Positions 1-8,482 are shown, numbered from the stretch's first letter. The stretch: DNA of 64,000 nt from Raineya orbicola (GCF_002843425.1 NZ_NKXO01000012.1:1-64000), one strand, 5' to 3'. The notes: generated from the letters alone by a model not told the origin. Program-made: numbers and translations.

Positions 1-2
1 AC

Positions 3-119
3 CAATTCAAGGCTTTAATCATACGCTATGAAACCAGAGTAGATACGTGGGTAAATTTGTTAATTTTATCCTTTATGGTCATTTTTATCCGAAGAATTAT
101 CAAAAAAAATAAATCCTAA
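3..119 (+). CDS. C-terminal fragment of a transposase (cut by window edge)
   Basis: Frame 3 is open from the window edge to a TAA at 117-119 and encodes 38 residues. It contains ALIIRYETRVDTW followed by a hydrophobic run and a basic end (FIRRIIKKNKS). This resembles the end of DDE transposases of the IS5/IS4/IS982 type, where an R-Y-E-K/T-R stretch precedes a hydrophobic helix. Only the tail is visible, so the family is uncertain and it could be a pseudogene remnant. No terminal inverted repeat can be recognised between here and 197. The neighbouring triplicated Uma2 genes fit a region shaped by mobile DNA. Confidence 0.5.
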   Translation, partial: QFKALIIRYETRVDTWVNLLILSFMVIFIRRIIKKNKS

Positions 120-197
120 ACAACCTCTAAATTAAAAAAAGGAAAATAAAGAAAGCTCAAAAAGAAACTTTATGTTATTTTCTTTGGTTTGGAGGGG

Positions 198-776
198 CTA
201 TTTATCTTGAAAAGAAATTCCCTTGTAAATTGTATTCAGGGGCAATTCAACTCCTAATTTTTCAAGCCTGATGCTTTCGTTCAGATTTTCAAAGAAGCGG
301 AAAATCCAGAAATCGCCGTTTCGTTCAAAGAGTTCTACTCGTGTTTTTTTGGAAAAGATAAGCAAATAATATTGCAAAGCAGGGATTTTGAAGTACCACG
401 CTTTTTTATCTTGCATATCATAGCTTTGCGTACTTTCGGAAAGCACTTCGGCAATGAGCGAGGGGTATTTGATGAAAGTTTGCTCATCATCGCTAATATC
501 TTCGGAGTGGCAAGTGAGTAAAATATCAGGATATACGTAGTAAGCGTTGGGGGCAAGCTCTAATTTAACATTTTCGGAAAAAACTTCACATTTTTGCTCT
601 GCAAGTATTTCTTGCAAATAGCTCCATAGATTTCTTACGATTTTGTTATGCCGTAAAGTAGTACCTGCCATAGCAAACACTTCGCCGTAGTAATACAGAA
701 AACGTTCTCCTGTTTCTTTTTCAAGGGTTTCGTATTCGGTGAAGGTGTAATGTTGTTTTTTTTCTTGGAGTTGCAT
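198..776 (-). CDS. Uma2-family (DUF820) PD-(D/E)xK nuclease-like protein, copy 1
   Basis: 192-residue protein of the Uma2/DUF820 family, predicted nucleases with a PD-(D/E)xK fold whose cellular role is not established. Visible core: G-E-V at residues 31-33, YPDILL with Pro83-Asp84, IAEVLSEST with Glu110, and Lys124/Lys125 in DMQDKKAWYF. These match the family's catalytic Asp, Glu and Lys order. It is the last of three tandem genes transcribed leftwards. Only 4 bases separate its ATG from the stop of the next copy. The C-terminus differs from the other copies (LGVELPLNTIYKGISFQDK), so it has diverged most at that end. Full length for the family (about 180-200 aa). Confidence 0.85.
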   Translation of the reverse strand: MQLQEKKQHYTFTEYETLEKETGERFLYYYGEVFAMAGTTLRHNKIVRNLWSYLQEILAEQKCEVFSENVKLELAPNAYYVYPDILLTCHSEDISDDEQTFIKYPSLIAEVLSESTQSYDMQDKKAWYFKIPALQYYLLIFSKKTRVELFERNGDFWIFRFFENLNESIRLEKLGVELPLNTIYKGISFQDK

Positions 777-780
777 ATTG

Positions 781-1350
781 TTAGAAGTTAATACCTTTGT
801 AAATTACGTTCAAAGGGAGTTTAAGGTTTAATTTTTCAAGGTTAATGTTATCGGTTAGATTTTCAAAGAAGCGGAAAATCCAGAAATCGCCGTTTCGTTC
901 AAAGACTTCTACCCGAGGTTTTTTGGGAAAAATAAGCAAATAGTACTGCAAAGTAGGGATTTTGAAATACCACGCTTTTTTATCTTGCATATCATAGCTT
1001 TGTGTACTTTCGGAAAGCACTTCGGCAATGAGCGAGGGGTATTTGATGAAAGTTTGCTCATCATCGCTAATATCTTCGGAGTGGCAAGTGAGTAAAATAT
1101 CAGGATATACGTAGTAAGCGTTGGGGGCAAGTTCTAATTTTACGTTTTCGGAAAAAACTTCACATTTTTGCTCTGCAAGTATTTCTTGCAAATAGCTCCA
1201 TAGATTTCTTACGATTTTGTTATGCCGTAAAGTAGTACCAGCCATAGCGAATACTTCGCCGTGGTAGTACAGGAAACGTTCTCCTGTTTCTTGTTCTAAC
1301 GTTTCGTATTCGGTGAAGGTGTAATGTTGTTTTTTTTCTTGGAGTTGCAT
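781..1350 (-). CDS. Uma2-family (DUF820) PD-(D/E)xK nuclease-like protein, copy 2
   Basis: 189-residue middle copy of the tandem triplet. Residues 1-133 are nearly identical to copy 1 (differences near residues 20 and 30) and include the same PD, E and K residues. The C-terminal part from about residue 140 (PKKPRVEVFERNG to YKGINF) is identical to copy 3 rather than copy 1. The gene is therefore a mosaic between its two neighbours, which suggests recent duplication or gene conversion. Spacing on both sides is 4 bases, so the three genes very likely form one transcript read from 1921 leftwards. Nuclease activity is inferred from the family. Confidence 0.85.
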   Translation of the reverse strand: MQLQEKKQHYTFTEYETLEQETGERFLYYHGEVFAMAGTTLRHNKIVRNLWSYLQEILAEQKCEVFSENVKLELAPNAYYVYPDILLTCHSEDISDDEQTFIKYPSLIAEVLSESTQSYDMQDKKAWYFKIPTLQYYLLIFPKKPRVEVFERNGDFWIFRFFENLTDNINLEKLNLKLPLNVIYKGINF

Positions 1351-1354
1351 ATTG

Positions 1355-1921
1355 TTAGAAGTTAATACCTTTGTAAATTACGTTCAAAGGGAGTTTAAGG
1401 TTTAATTTTTCAAGGTTAATGTTATCGGTTAGATTTTCAAAGAAGCGGAAAATCCAGAAATCGCCGTTTCGTTCAAAGACTTCTACTCGAGGTTTTTTGG
1501 GAAAAATAAGCAAATAATACTGCAAAGTAGGGATTTTGAAATACCACGCTTTTTTATCTTGCATATCATAGCTTTGCGTACTTTCGGAAAGCACTTCGGC
1601 AATGAGCGAGGGGTATTTGATGAAAGTTTGCTCATCATCGCTAATATCTTCGGAGTGGCAAGTAAGTAAAATATCAGGATATACGTAGTAAGCGTTGGGG
1701 ACAAGTTCTAATTTTACGTTTTCTGCGAAAACCTTGCATCTGTTTCTAAAAGTATCTTTCAAATAGTATGCAGTTTCAAGAACAATATCATTATGTCTTT
1801 TGGTAGTACCAGCCATAGCGAATACTTCGCCGTGGTAGTACAGGAAACGTTCTCCTGTTTCTTGTTCTAACGTTTCATATTCGGTGAAGGTGTAATGTTG
1901 TTTTTTTTCTTGGAGTTGCAT
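1355..1921 (-). CDS. Uma2-family (DUF820) PD-(D/E)xK nuclease-like protein, copy 3
   Basis: 188-residue first gene of the Uma2 triplet. It matches copy 2 at both ends but has a different block at residues 41-70: KRHNDIVLETAYYLKDTF and CKVFAENVKLELVPN, where copies 1 and 2 have LRHNKIVRNLWSYLQEIL. The block swap also removes one residue. PD, E and K residues are kept. The ATG at 1921 is 15 bases from a perfect 12-bp palindrome (1936-1947) that may be an operator. The sharp boundaries point to recombination with another Uma2 paralogue. The family commonly occurs in many divergent copies per genome. Confidence 0.85.
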   Translation of the reverse strand: MQLQEKKQHYTFTEYETLEQETGERFLYYHGEVFAMAGTTKRHNDIVLETAYYLKDTFRNRCKVFAENVKLELVPNAYYVYPDILLTCHSEDISDDEQTFIKYPSLIAEVLSESTQSYDMQDKKAWYFKIPTLQYYLLIFPKKPRVEVFERNGDFWIFRFFENLTDNINLEKLNLKLPLNVIYKGINF

Positions 1922-1935
1922 ATGGCTTTGATTTT

Positions 1936-1947
1936 GGTAAATTTACC
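1936..1947. promoter_or_regulatory. 12-bp perfect palindrome upstream of the Uma2 operon
   Basis: GGTAAATTTACC is self-complementary and lies in the 32-base gap between the stop of the carotenoid gene (1954) and the ATG of the first Uma2 gene (1921). Its flanks (TTGG on the left and CCCAA on the right) extend the symmetry if one base is skipped. Position and symmetry suit a repressor site or a short RNA hairpin. No binding protein can be named. Confidence 0.35.
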
Positions 1948-1953
1948 CAAATT

Positions 1954-2625
1954 CTATAAAATTTGCAAGGCAATAAAGAACAAAATCTCACAGAAATATA
2001 AAGCAATAGCCACCGAATTAGTTTGAAAAGATTTTGAAAGAGTAAAAATCGTATGCAATATCAAGGCAGTTCCTGCCCAGCCTGCGTAGTTTTGTAAAGG
2101 TACGATGCCCCCTGCCCAATCCCAAAAATCAAAACGAATGGCAACGGGTTCTATGAGTACATCTAAACCCACCGTAAGCAATGTAGCAAGCAATATGTGT
2201 AACATCGGCGAAATTTTGAACAAACTCACTACCGCCTGACTCGTATAGATTACAATAAGCCAATTGACGGCAATTAGTAGGGGAACACCCCAAATTTTAT
2301 AGCCCAAAGTGGTTTCGTACCAGTAATTTCCAAAAATAATTTGCGTCTGTACGCCCACGACTTCTATGCCAAAACCTGCAAGCATTACAAAAAGACAAGT
2401 TATGATAAACTTTTTTGTCCAATTTTGGTGAAAATGTAGCACCAGAGCTAAGTTAGCAAGCAAATTGAAAGGAACGAGCGAAAGAAAAACATTGCGAGTA
2501 AGTTCCCAAGAAAGACCCACAATGCCTGCCAAATGCATAGCTACGAGCAGAAAAATAGCGTTTATTTCTATGAAATTAATCGTCGAAAATGGATTTGAGA
2601 GGTTCTTCTTGATTGTTTTCATCAA
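1954..2625 (-). CDS. cruF: carotenoid biosynthesis membrane protein, CruF/DUF422 family
   Basis: 223-residue integral membrane protein with about seven hydrophobic segments. It has the hallmarks of the DUF422/CruF family: FGNYWYETTLGYKIWGVPL, VNWLIVIYTSQAV and EPVAIRFDFWDWAGGIVPL. CruF-type enzymes add water to the 1',2' double bond of acyclic or monocyclic carotenoids, giving the tertiary 1'-hydroxyl found in myxol, saproxanthin and flexixanthin. The longest start (2625) overlaps the 3' end of the PorE-like gene by 50 bases. A shorter start inside helix 1 would break the fold, so translational coupling is plausible. Two other carotenoid genes lie elsewhere in the window (13710-14861 and 22284-22982). 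Confidence 0.75.
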   Translation of the reverse strand: MMKTIKKNLSNPFSTINFIEINAIFLLVAMHLAGIVGLSWELTRNVFLSLVPFNLLANLALVLHFHQNWTKKFIITCLFVMLAGFGIEVVGVQTQIIFGNYWYETTLGYKIWGVPLLIAVNWLIVIYTSQAVVSLFKISPMLHILLATLLTVGLDVLIEPVAIRFDFWDWAGGIVPLQNYAGWAGTALILHTIFTLSKSFQTNSVAIALYFCEILFFIALQIL

Positions 2626-4720
2626 TTTCTAAAACTTGAATACTTACGCCATTATCTTTTTCCGTAGAGCCTTGTATTTGCACACGTTTTTTATCAATTT
2701 TTTTACTTATCAGAAAGTTCTGCACGGCTTTGGCTCTTTTTTCAGCTAAAACCAAATTTTGGGAATCTTGTTTATTTCCTTGTGCAAAAGCAATGATTTT
2801 GATAGCTACGTCAGGATTGTTTTCCATAGTTTTCTGCAAAACCTCCAATTCTGCGAAGCTATTTTTAGTAGGTTTATCGCTATTTTTCTCAAATAAAATT
2901 TGTGTGAGGTATAATTCATTTTTTCGTAAAGGTTTAAGACGAAAAAGCTTGAAAGTACGGTCTTTTTTATCGGCAACTTTTATGATTTCTGCATCACCAA
3001 AATAACCTTTTGTCCATACGGAAACCTCATACGAACCTTTATCCAAATTTTTTTCAAATTTTCCATCAGTATCTTGGTTGAATATTACTTTCTTGGCAGT
3101 AGTATTCACAATTCGCATAAAAACGGGGATTTTAGTTTGCGAAAAATCGTCAATTGCTTTTAAGATTGTAATACTTTTACGTTCGGGGTAGAGGTCAATT
3201 TCCAAAGTATCTCCTTCGGGGTGGCTCGCAATTTGTTCGGGAATAAGGGTGATTTCGGTGGTTTCAAAACCTTGCTTACTCACCGTGATTTGATAGTGCA
3301 AACGTTTATTGAAAAAATGCCTTGTGTTGCCATTTACATCTGTAAAATATACAGCAGTTTTTTGTTCGGTATTGATTTTAATTTCGGTGAGTGGTACAGG
3401 TTCGTTATTAGTTTCGTTGCGTGTGAGAATAATCATTTCATTGAAGCTACTCAATGGTTTTCGGGCAATTACTTCATAAATATCATCTTTGCCGGGTCCA
3501 TCGCCTCGGTTAGAGGAAAGGAAGCCTCTTTTCGTTTTCGGATTGAAGAAAAATCCAAAATCATCTTTAGTAGAATTGATAGGGTAACCTAAATTTACCG
3601 GTGCAAGTAACTTGCCTCCTACGTTTTCTGCTATAAAAATATCTAAGCCGCCCAGTCCGCCGTGTCCGTTAGAAGCAAAATACAAATTTCCTTTGCTATC
3701 CACATAGGGAAAAACTTCGTGCCCGCGTGTGTTGAAAGTTTCGCCGAGATTTTGAGGTTCGCTCCACTTGTCGTTTTCAAAGCGAGAAACCCACAAATCC
3801 ATTCCGCCGTGTCCGCCTGTTCTATCAGAAACAAAATAAAGTGTTTTGCCATCGGGGCTGAGAGCGGGGTGCATCGTAGAAAAATCAGCAGAATTGTGGG
3901 GAAATTCTTTTTCTTTGCCCCAAGTCCCATTTGCTTGTTTGTAGGCAAAAAAGAGTTTTAGTCTATTGAATTTGCTTGTGGAAGCAGGTGTTTTGGCATC
4001 AGCGGTGGGTTTAGACTTTTTTTGGCTGTTGCGGGTGTAAATAATGGTATCGCCTTTGGCTGAAAATACCGCAGGACCCTCGTGGTAGTTTGTTTTTTGT
4101 GAAAGAGGAAAAGGCTTTACTTTCTTTTTTTCATACATAAAAAGTTCCACAAAAGGAGAATTGTCCCACTGAAATTGTGTCCGCGAACGATAGTTTCGGT
4201 TTGAGGCAAAAACAATATTATTGCCACAATATACGGGTGAAAAATCAGATTCCGTGGAATTGAAGGGGGCTAAACGAATTTCATAATTCAAAGAGTCCTT
4301 GTAGAAATCTTGCAGATTTTGATAGGCAAGTGAAAAAGCCAAAGCCCTGCTATCATCTTTTACTTGCTTGGCATAGGCATTGTACCAAAGTTGGGCTTCG
4401 GCGTGCTTGTTGTTGCTGGCGAGGGCTTGGGCGTAATAAATTTTATCTTCGGGGTCTGTAATGGGTGAATGTACCACTTTGGCATACCAAATTTCTGCAT
4501 TTTCGGTATCTTGCAATTTACGGTAGCAGTGGGCAATTTTTTCTTTGATAATAATATTGGCTGTGTCGTTTTGAAAGGCTTTCTGATATAACTCTAATGC
4601 TTTTGCATATTGCATTTTTTTGTAAGCCTTCTGAGCCTCTTCAAAGTTTTTATCTGCTTTGGGTTGTGCCCAAAGTCCAAAGCTCAACAGAAATAAAGTA
4701 AGGCTGATAAAATTTTTCAT
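2576..4720 (-). CDS. porE: PorE-like T9SS envelope protein (TPR, PD40 propeller, CRD, OmpA)
   Basis: 714 residues from the ATG at 4720, chosen over an upstream in-frame ATG at 4735 because it begins a clean signal peptide (MKNFISLTLFLLSFGLWAQ). Domains in order: TPR helices (about 25-160), a WD40-like PD40 propeller (about 170-430, with repeats such as HPALSPDGKTLYFVSDR and NLYFASNGHGGLGGLDI), a carboxypeptidase-regulatory-like beta domain (about 440-520), and a C-terminal OmpA-like domain (about 600-700). This four-part architecture is that of PorE (PG1058-like) of the type IX secretion system, a periplasmic protein thought to anchor the machine to peptidoglycan. The OmpA domain keeps the RAKAV helix, but the usual Gly-His-Thr-Asp segment reads AFAQGNKQDS. 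Confidence 0.8.
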   Translation of the reverse strand: MKNFISLTLFLLSFGLWAQPKADKNFEEAQKAYKKMQYAKALELYQKAFQNDTANIIIKEKIAHCYRKLQDTENAEIWYAKVVHSPITDPEDKIYYAQALASNNKHAEAQLWYNAYAKQVKDDSRALAFSLAYQNLQDFYKDSLNYEIRLAPFNSTESDFSPVYCGNNIVFASNRNYRSRTQFQWDNSPFVELFMYEKKKVKPFPLSQKTNYHEGPAVFSAKGDTIIYTRNSQKKSKPTADAKTPASTSKFNRLKLFFAYKQANGTWGKEKEFPHNSADFSTMHPALSPDGKTLYFVSDRTGGHGGMDLWVSRFENDKWSEPQNLGETFNTRGHEVFPYVDSKGNLYFASNGHGGLGGLDIFIAENVGGKLLAPVNLGYPINSTKDDFGFFFNPKTKRGFLSSNRGDGPGKDDIYEVIARKPLSSFNEMIILTRNETNNEPVPLTEIKINTEQKTAVYFTDVNGNTRHFFNKRLHYQITVSKQGFETTEITLIPEQIASHPEGDTLEIDLYPERKSITILKAIDDFSQTKIPVFMRIVNTTAKKVIFNQDTDGKFEKNLDKGSYEVSVWTKGYFGDAEIIKVADKKDRTFKLFRLKPLRKNELYLTQILFEKNSDKPTKNSFAELEVLQKTMENNPDVAIKIIAFAQGNKQDSQNLVLAEKRAKAVQNFLISKKIDKKRVQIQGSTEKDNGVSIQVLEIDENNQEEPLKSIFDD

Positions 4721-4850
4721 TGTTACTAAGTTCAATTTGAGTTTTGAGCTAAAATTACATATTTTTGGATAAATTTAAGCAATTTTTTGTTGAAAAGTTT
4801 TTTTATTTTGACAAAATTGCTATTTTCACAAACAAAATATAATTTTTCTA

Positions 4851-5690
4851 ATGCAATTTCAATATTCTATTGTTCAAGAACTTTACGGCAACGATTACCG
4901 CATAGCTCGTGAGGTAATTCAGGAAATTAGGCAGTTAGGCTCGGCAGTAGAACAAGATTTGCTTGCTATTCTTGATGATGCCTTCCAAAATGCTGACTAC
5001 TACGAAACTTTGCCTTCGGACGAAGGCAGATTTGCACCTTTGCACGCTGTTTTGTTATTGCGTGAAATTAGAAGCGGTAAAGTATGTAAGAAAATTTTGC
5101 AAATGCTTCAAGGTGATATTTGGGATATTGATCGCCTCTTTCACCCCGATTTTCTCACCGAAGAAATTTGGACGTATATTTGCCATTTAGGTCATCAAGA
5201 CCTTGATGCCTGCAAAAGCATACTTTTTGAAGGTAATGCAGATGTGTATGCTCGTACAGCTATTTCTACGGGGCTTGCTCAAATGGCTTTGCATTATCCT
5301 GAAAAGAGAGAGAGTATCAAGAAAATTTACAAAAAGATTTTAGATTTTATTTTGGCGGAAGAGAGCCTTGAAATTTTAGCAGATGAGGAGGGTATTTTTG
5401 GCGATGAGCCTGATTTTGAAGCAGATATTGAGTTTATTTCTAATTTCGCTTGCGACCTCTTGGACGCTGATTTCAAAGAGTTTCAGACAGAATTGGATAG
5501 TCTTTTTGAAAACGGCTTGATTGATGAGGAAATTTTAGAGGAAACAAATGCTGTATTCAAGAAAAATCCACTTTCCTACAAAAGCATTGAAGAGTTTTAT
5601 TTAGAAATGGAAAAATCCGCTCAAAGTGCTTTGGAAGAAGTTGATGAAGAGGAAAATGATGAACCCAAAATCAAAAAAATGAAGGAATAA
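4851..5690 (+). CDS. DUF1186 domain protein
   Basis: 279 residues, acidic and helical, matching the DUF1186 family by its N-terminal pattern (ALHAVLLLREI-like segment PLHAVLLLREIRSG, then DRLFHPDFLTEEIWTYICHLG). The repeated helix pairs look like HEAT-type repeats, which usually mediate protein contacts. The C-terminus is strongly acidic and ends in a basic KIKKMKE. No catalytic motif is seen and the function of the family is unknown. It is transcribed away from the PorE-like gene. The tRNA-Cys promoter begins two bases after its stop codon. Confidence 0.75.
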   Translation: MQFQYSIVQELYGNDYRIAREVIQEIRQLGSAVEQDLLAILDDAFQNADYYETLPSDEGRFAPLHAVLLLREIRSGKVCKKILQMLQGDIWDIDRLFHPDFLTEEIWTYICHLGHQDLDACKSILFEGNADVYARTAISTGLAQMALHYPEKRESIKKIYKKILDFILAEESLEILADEEGIFGDEPDFEADIEFISNFACDLLDADFKEFQTELDSLFENGLIDEEILEETNAVFKKNPLSYKSIEEFYLEMEKSAQSALEEVDEEENDEPKIKKMKE

Positions 5691-5691
5691 T

Positions 5692-5722
5692 TTGCAAGAA
5701 ACAAAACTTTTGCTTACCTTTG
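5692..5722 (+). promoter_or_regulatory. promoter of tRNA-Cys
   Basis: TTG at 5692-5694, 20 bases, then TACCTTTG at 5715-5722. This is an exact fit to the Bacteroidota sigma consensus (TTG, 19-21 bases, TAnnTTTG). It ends 12 bases before the mature tRNA 5' end. Confidence 0.75.
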
Positions 5723-5734
5723 CAGTCCTTAAAT

Positions 5735-5805
5735 GGTCGAATGGCCGAGTGGCTAGGCAGAGGTCTGCAAAACCTTTTACAGCGGTTCGAATCCGCTTTC
5801 GACCT
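5735..5805 (+). tRNA. tRNA-Cys (GCA)
   Basis: A 71-nt cloverleaf. The acceptor stem GGTCGAA pairs perfectly with TTCGACC (5798-5804). The anticodon loop CTGCAAA carries GCA. The T arm is GCGG-TTCGAAT-CCGC. The discriminator base at 5805 is T, as expected for tRNA-Cys. CCA is not encoded (CTC follows). A consensus promoter lies upstream and an intrinsic terminator directly downstream, so it is an independent transcription unit. Confidence 0.95.
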
Positions 5806-5809
5806 CTTA

Positions 5810-5843
5810 AACCCTAAGAGTTTTCTTGGGGTTTTTGTTTTTT
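5810..5843 (+). terminator. intrinsic terminator after tRNA-Cys
   Basis: Stem AACCCTAAGA (5810-5819) pairs with TCTTGGGGTT (5824-5833), with one U-G pair and a short T loop. TTTGTTTTTT follows. It ends the tRNA-Cys transcript just before folC. Confidence 0.8.
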
Positions 5844-5877
5844 ATACTCTGCATTTAATTTTACACAATTTACTAAA

Positions 5878-7161
5878 ATGACTTTCCAAGAAGCTACTGA
5901 TTTTCTCTTACAAAAATTGCCTATTTTTCAAAATATTGGCGGGCAAGCCTACAAAAGTGGGTTAGAACGCATACAATTGCTTTGTAATGTACTGAAAAAT
6001 CCTGAAAAGAAATTCAAATCAATTCATATTGCAGGTACCAACGGAAAAGGTAGTACTTCGCATTTTTTAGCATCTATTTTGCAAGAAGCAGGGTACAAGG
6101 TAGGACTAACTACTTCGCCACATCTTAAATCTTTCACAGAACGCATCAAAATCAACGGAAAAGAAATAGAACAAATCGCTCTTGCTGATTTTGTGAGTAA
6201 ATATCAAAACCTTATAGAGCAAACGCAAGCCTCATTTTTTGAGGCTATGATTGCACTTGCTTTTTGGTATTTTGCAGAAAATCAAGTAGATATTGCTGTG
6301 GTAGAAACAGGTATGGGGGGAAGGTTAGACGCTACGAACATCATTTTACCTGAAATTTCCGTTATTACAACCATAGGCTATGACCATCAGCAGTGGCTTG
6401 GAAATACGCTTGCTCAAATTGCGTCTGAAAAAGCAGGCATTATTAAACGCCAAACACCCATAGTGATTAGTGAAAAACACCCCGAAACCATTTCTGTTTT
6501 CATACAAAAAGCTCAACAAGAAAATGCTCCTATTTATTTTGCACAGGAAAATTTTATTTTGTTGGAAAGCCATTTACAAATGCCTTTTTTAGAGCTTATT
6601 TACCAGAATACACGTACAGAGCAAATTTTAGATTTACAATCGGGTCTGCTTGGCAATTATCAGAAAAAAAACTTAGTAGGAGTACTTAAAACCATTGAGA
6701 TTTTGCGGGAAAAAGGCTATCAAGTTTCAGAAAAAGCTCTCAAAGACGGCATAAAAAATGTTATTTCAAACACAGATTTACGGGGTAGGTGGCAAATATT
6801 GCAAGAAAATCCTCTGACCATTGCTGATATTGCTCACAATGAACAAGGAATCAGGGAAGTCGTAGAGCAAATCAATCAGACACCTCATCAAGATTTGCAT
6901 TTGGTTTTGGGTTTTGTGAGTGATAAAGATGTAGAAAAATTGCTGTCTATTTTTCCGAAAAAAGCCTCATTTTATTTCTGCCAACCGAATATTCAGCGGG
7001 CTATGCCTGTGGAGAAGATTAGTTATTTTGCTGATAAAATATCTTTGAAATACAAAGTTTTTAATAGTGTAGTTGATGCTTATATTTTTGCACAAAAACA
7101 AGCACAGAAAGACGATTTGATTTTTGTAGGAGGAAGTACCTTTGTAGTTGCAGAAATTTGA
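5878..7161 (+). CDS. folC: bifunctional folylpolyglutamate synthase / dihydrofolate synthase
   Basis: 427-residue Mur-ligase-fold enzyme that joins glutamate to dihydropteroate or to folates, using ATP. The P-loop GTNGKGST is at residues 53-60. It is followed by the folate-site segment TTSPHLKSFTERIKING (about 78-94), the metal-binding VETGMGGRLDATNI loop (about 141-154) and the GYDHQQWLG motif. The C-terminal domain holds LRGRWQIL and ADIAHNEQG, equivalent to the usual DGAHN segment but with Asn-Glu after His. Length is normal. The start is an ATG 34 bases after the tRNA-Cys terminator. It appears monocistronic; nuoD follows after 106 bases. Confidence 0.93.
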   Translation: MTFQEATDFLLQKLPIFQNIGGQAYKSGLERIQLLCNVLKNPEKKFKSIHIAGTNGKGSTSHFLASILQEAGYKVGLTTSPHLKSFTERIKINGKEIEQIALADFVSKYQNLIEQTQASFFEAMIALAFWYFAENQVDIAVVETGMGGRLDATNIILPEISVITTIGYDHQQWLGNTLAQIASEKAGIIKRQTPIVISEKHPETISVFIQKAQQENAPIYFAQENFILLESHLQMPFLELIYQNTRTEQILDLQSGLLGNYQKKNLVGVLKTIEILREKGYQVSEKALKDGIKNVISNTDLRGRWQILQENPLTIADIAHNEQGIREVVEQINQTPHQDLHLVLGFVSDKDVEKLLSIFPKKASFYFCQPNIQRAMPVEKISYFADKISLKYKVFNSVVDAYIFAQKQAQKDDLIFVGGSTFVVAEI

Positions 7162-7267
7162 ATTTTTTGATTATTTTTAGGACGAACAGCGTAGAAGTTT
7201 AAGAGGGGTTTCTCAAAATATTTAGGTCTTAAATTTTTACTTATCTTTACGAAACTATTAGAATTTT

Positions 7268-8482
7268 ATGTCCAAAGTGCAATATATCTATCGCGATGAG
7301 CATTTTCAAAATTCTGAACCTACTAAATTTCAGGAAATAGATTTGGCTGATGATGAAATGCTTATCAACTTTGGTCCTCAACACCCTTCTACACACGGGG
7401 TTTTGCGTTTGGAAGTAATTACAGATGGAGAGCTTGTAAAAAAAGTTGTGCCTCATATTGGTTATTTACATAGATGTTTTGAAAAGCACGCCGAAGCCTT
7501 ACCCTACAATCAAATTATTCCCTACACCGACAGAATGGACTATGTAGCGGCAATGAATAATGAATGGGCTTTTGTAATGGGGGTTGAGCGTATGCTTGGC
7601 ATTGAAAAAGATTTGCCCAAGCGTGTAGAATACATCAGGGTTCTGGTGGCAGAACTGAATCGGCTTGCTTCACATTTTATTGCCATTGGTACGTATGCTA
7701 TTGATATTGGTGCTTTTACGCCTTTTTTGTGGATGATGCGAGATAGAGAGCATATCTTGCGTATGTTAGAATGGACTTGTGGTGCGAGATTGCTCTACAA
7801 TTATATCTGGATAGGGGGGCTTTTTTACGACTTACCTATTGGTTTTGAGGAAAAATGCCAAGAGTTTATCCATTACCTTTTGCCTAAATTGCAAGAAACC
7901 GAAACCGTGCTTTTAGAGAATAAAATTTTTATTCAAAGAACTGCCAATGTGGGGGTATTGCCCTTGCAGGTGGCTATCAATTATGGTGTTTCGGGACCTA
8001 TTTTGCGGGCTTCGGGGCTAAAATACGATTTGCGAAAAATAGATGCTTATTCCGTATATTCGGAAATAGATTTTGATGTACCCATAGGGCAGGGTATTGT
8101 AGGAAGTGTGGGCGATTGTTGGGATAGAACCTGGGTGCGTATGCAAGAATGTAAAGAAAGTGTGAAAATTATTCAGCAATGTCTGCAAAAACTTACTACT
8201 GACTGCAAACGAGGTAAAGAATTTGACCCACAGGCGCTTGTTCCCAAGAAAATTCGTCCCAAGGCAATGGACTTTTATATCCGAGCAGAAAACCCCAAAG
8301 GAGAACTTGGTTTTTTCTTTCGCAGTGATGGTAAAACAGATATTCCATTTCGTTGCAAAGCTCGTGGAGCTTCCTTTTGCAACCTTTCTGTACTGCCTGC
8401 ACTTACTGAAAATGTACTCATTGCCGATTTAATAGCTATCGTTGGCTCACTAGACTTTGTAATGGGTGAAGTGGATAGATGA
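7268..8482 (+). CDS. nuoD: NADH-quinone oxidoreductase subunit D
   Basis: 404-residue 49-kDa-type subunit of respiratory complex I, on the cytoplasmic face at the quinone pocket. Family motifs present: INFGPQHPSTHGVLRL near the N-terminus, PHIGYLHRCFEK, YTDRMDYVAAMNNEW, and the C-terminal RAENPKGELGFFFRSDG through GSLDFVMGEVDR. The first two carry the quinone-site His residues. Length is typical. The other nuo genes that normally flank it (nuoA-C and nuoE onwards) are absent on both sides within this window. A likely -7 element TATCTTTA is at 7242-7249, 18 bases before the ATG. Confidence 0.95.
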   Translation: MSKVQYIYRDEHFQNSEPTKFQEIDLADDEMLINFGPQHPSTHGVLRLEVITDGELVKKVVPHIGYLHRCFEKHAEALPYNQIIPYTDRMDYVAAMNNEWAFVMGVERMLGIEKDLPKRVEYIRVLVAELNRLASHFIAIGTYAIDIGAFTPFLWMMRDREHILRMLEWTCGARLLYNYIWIGGLFYDLPIGFEEKCQEFIHYLLPKLQETETVLLENKIFIQRTANVGVLPLQVAINYGVSGPILRASGLKYDLRKIDAYSVYSEIDFDVPIGQGIVGSVGDCWDRTWVRMQECKESVKIIQQCLQKLTTDCKRGKEFDPQALVPKKIRPKAMDFYIRAENPKGELGFFFRSDGKTDIPFRCKARGASFCNLSVLPALTENVLIADLIAIVGSLDFVMGEVDR

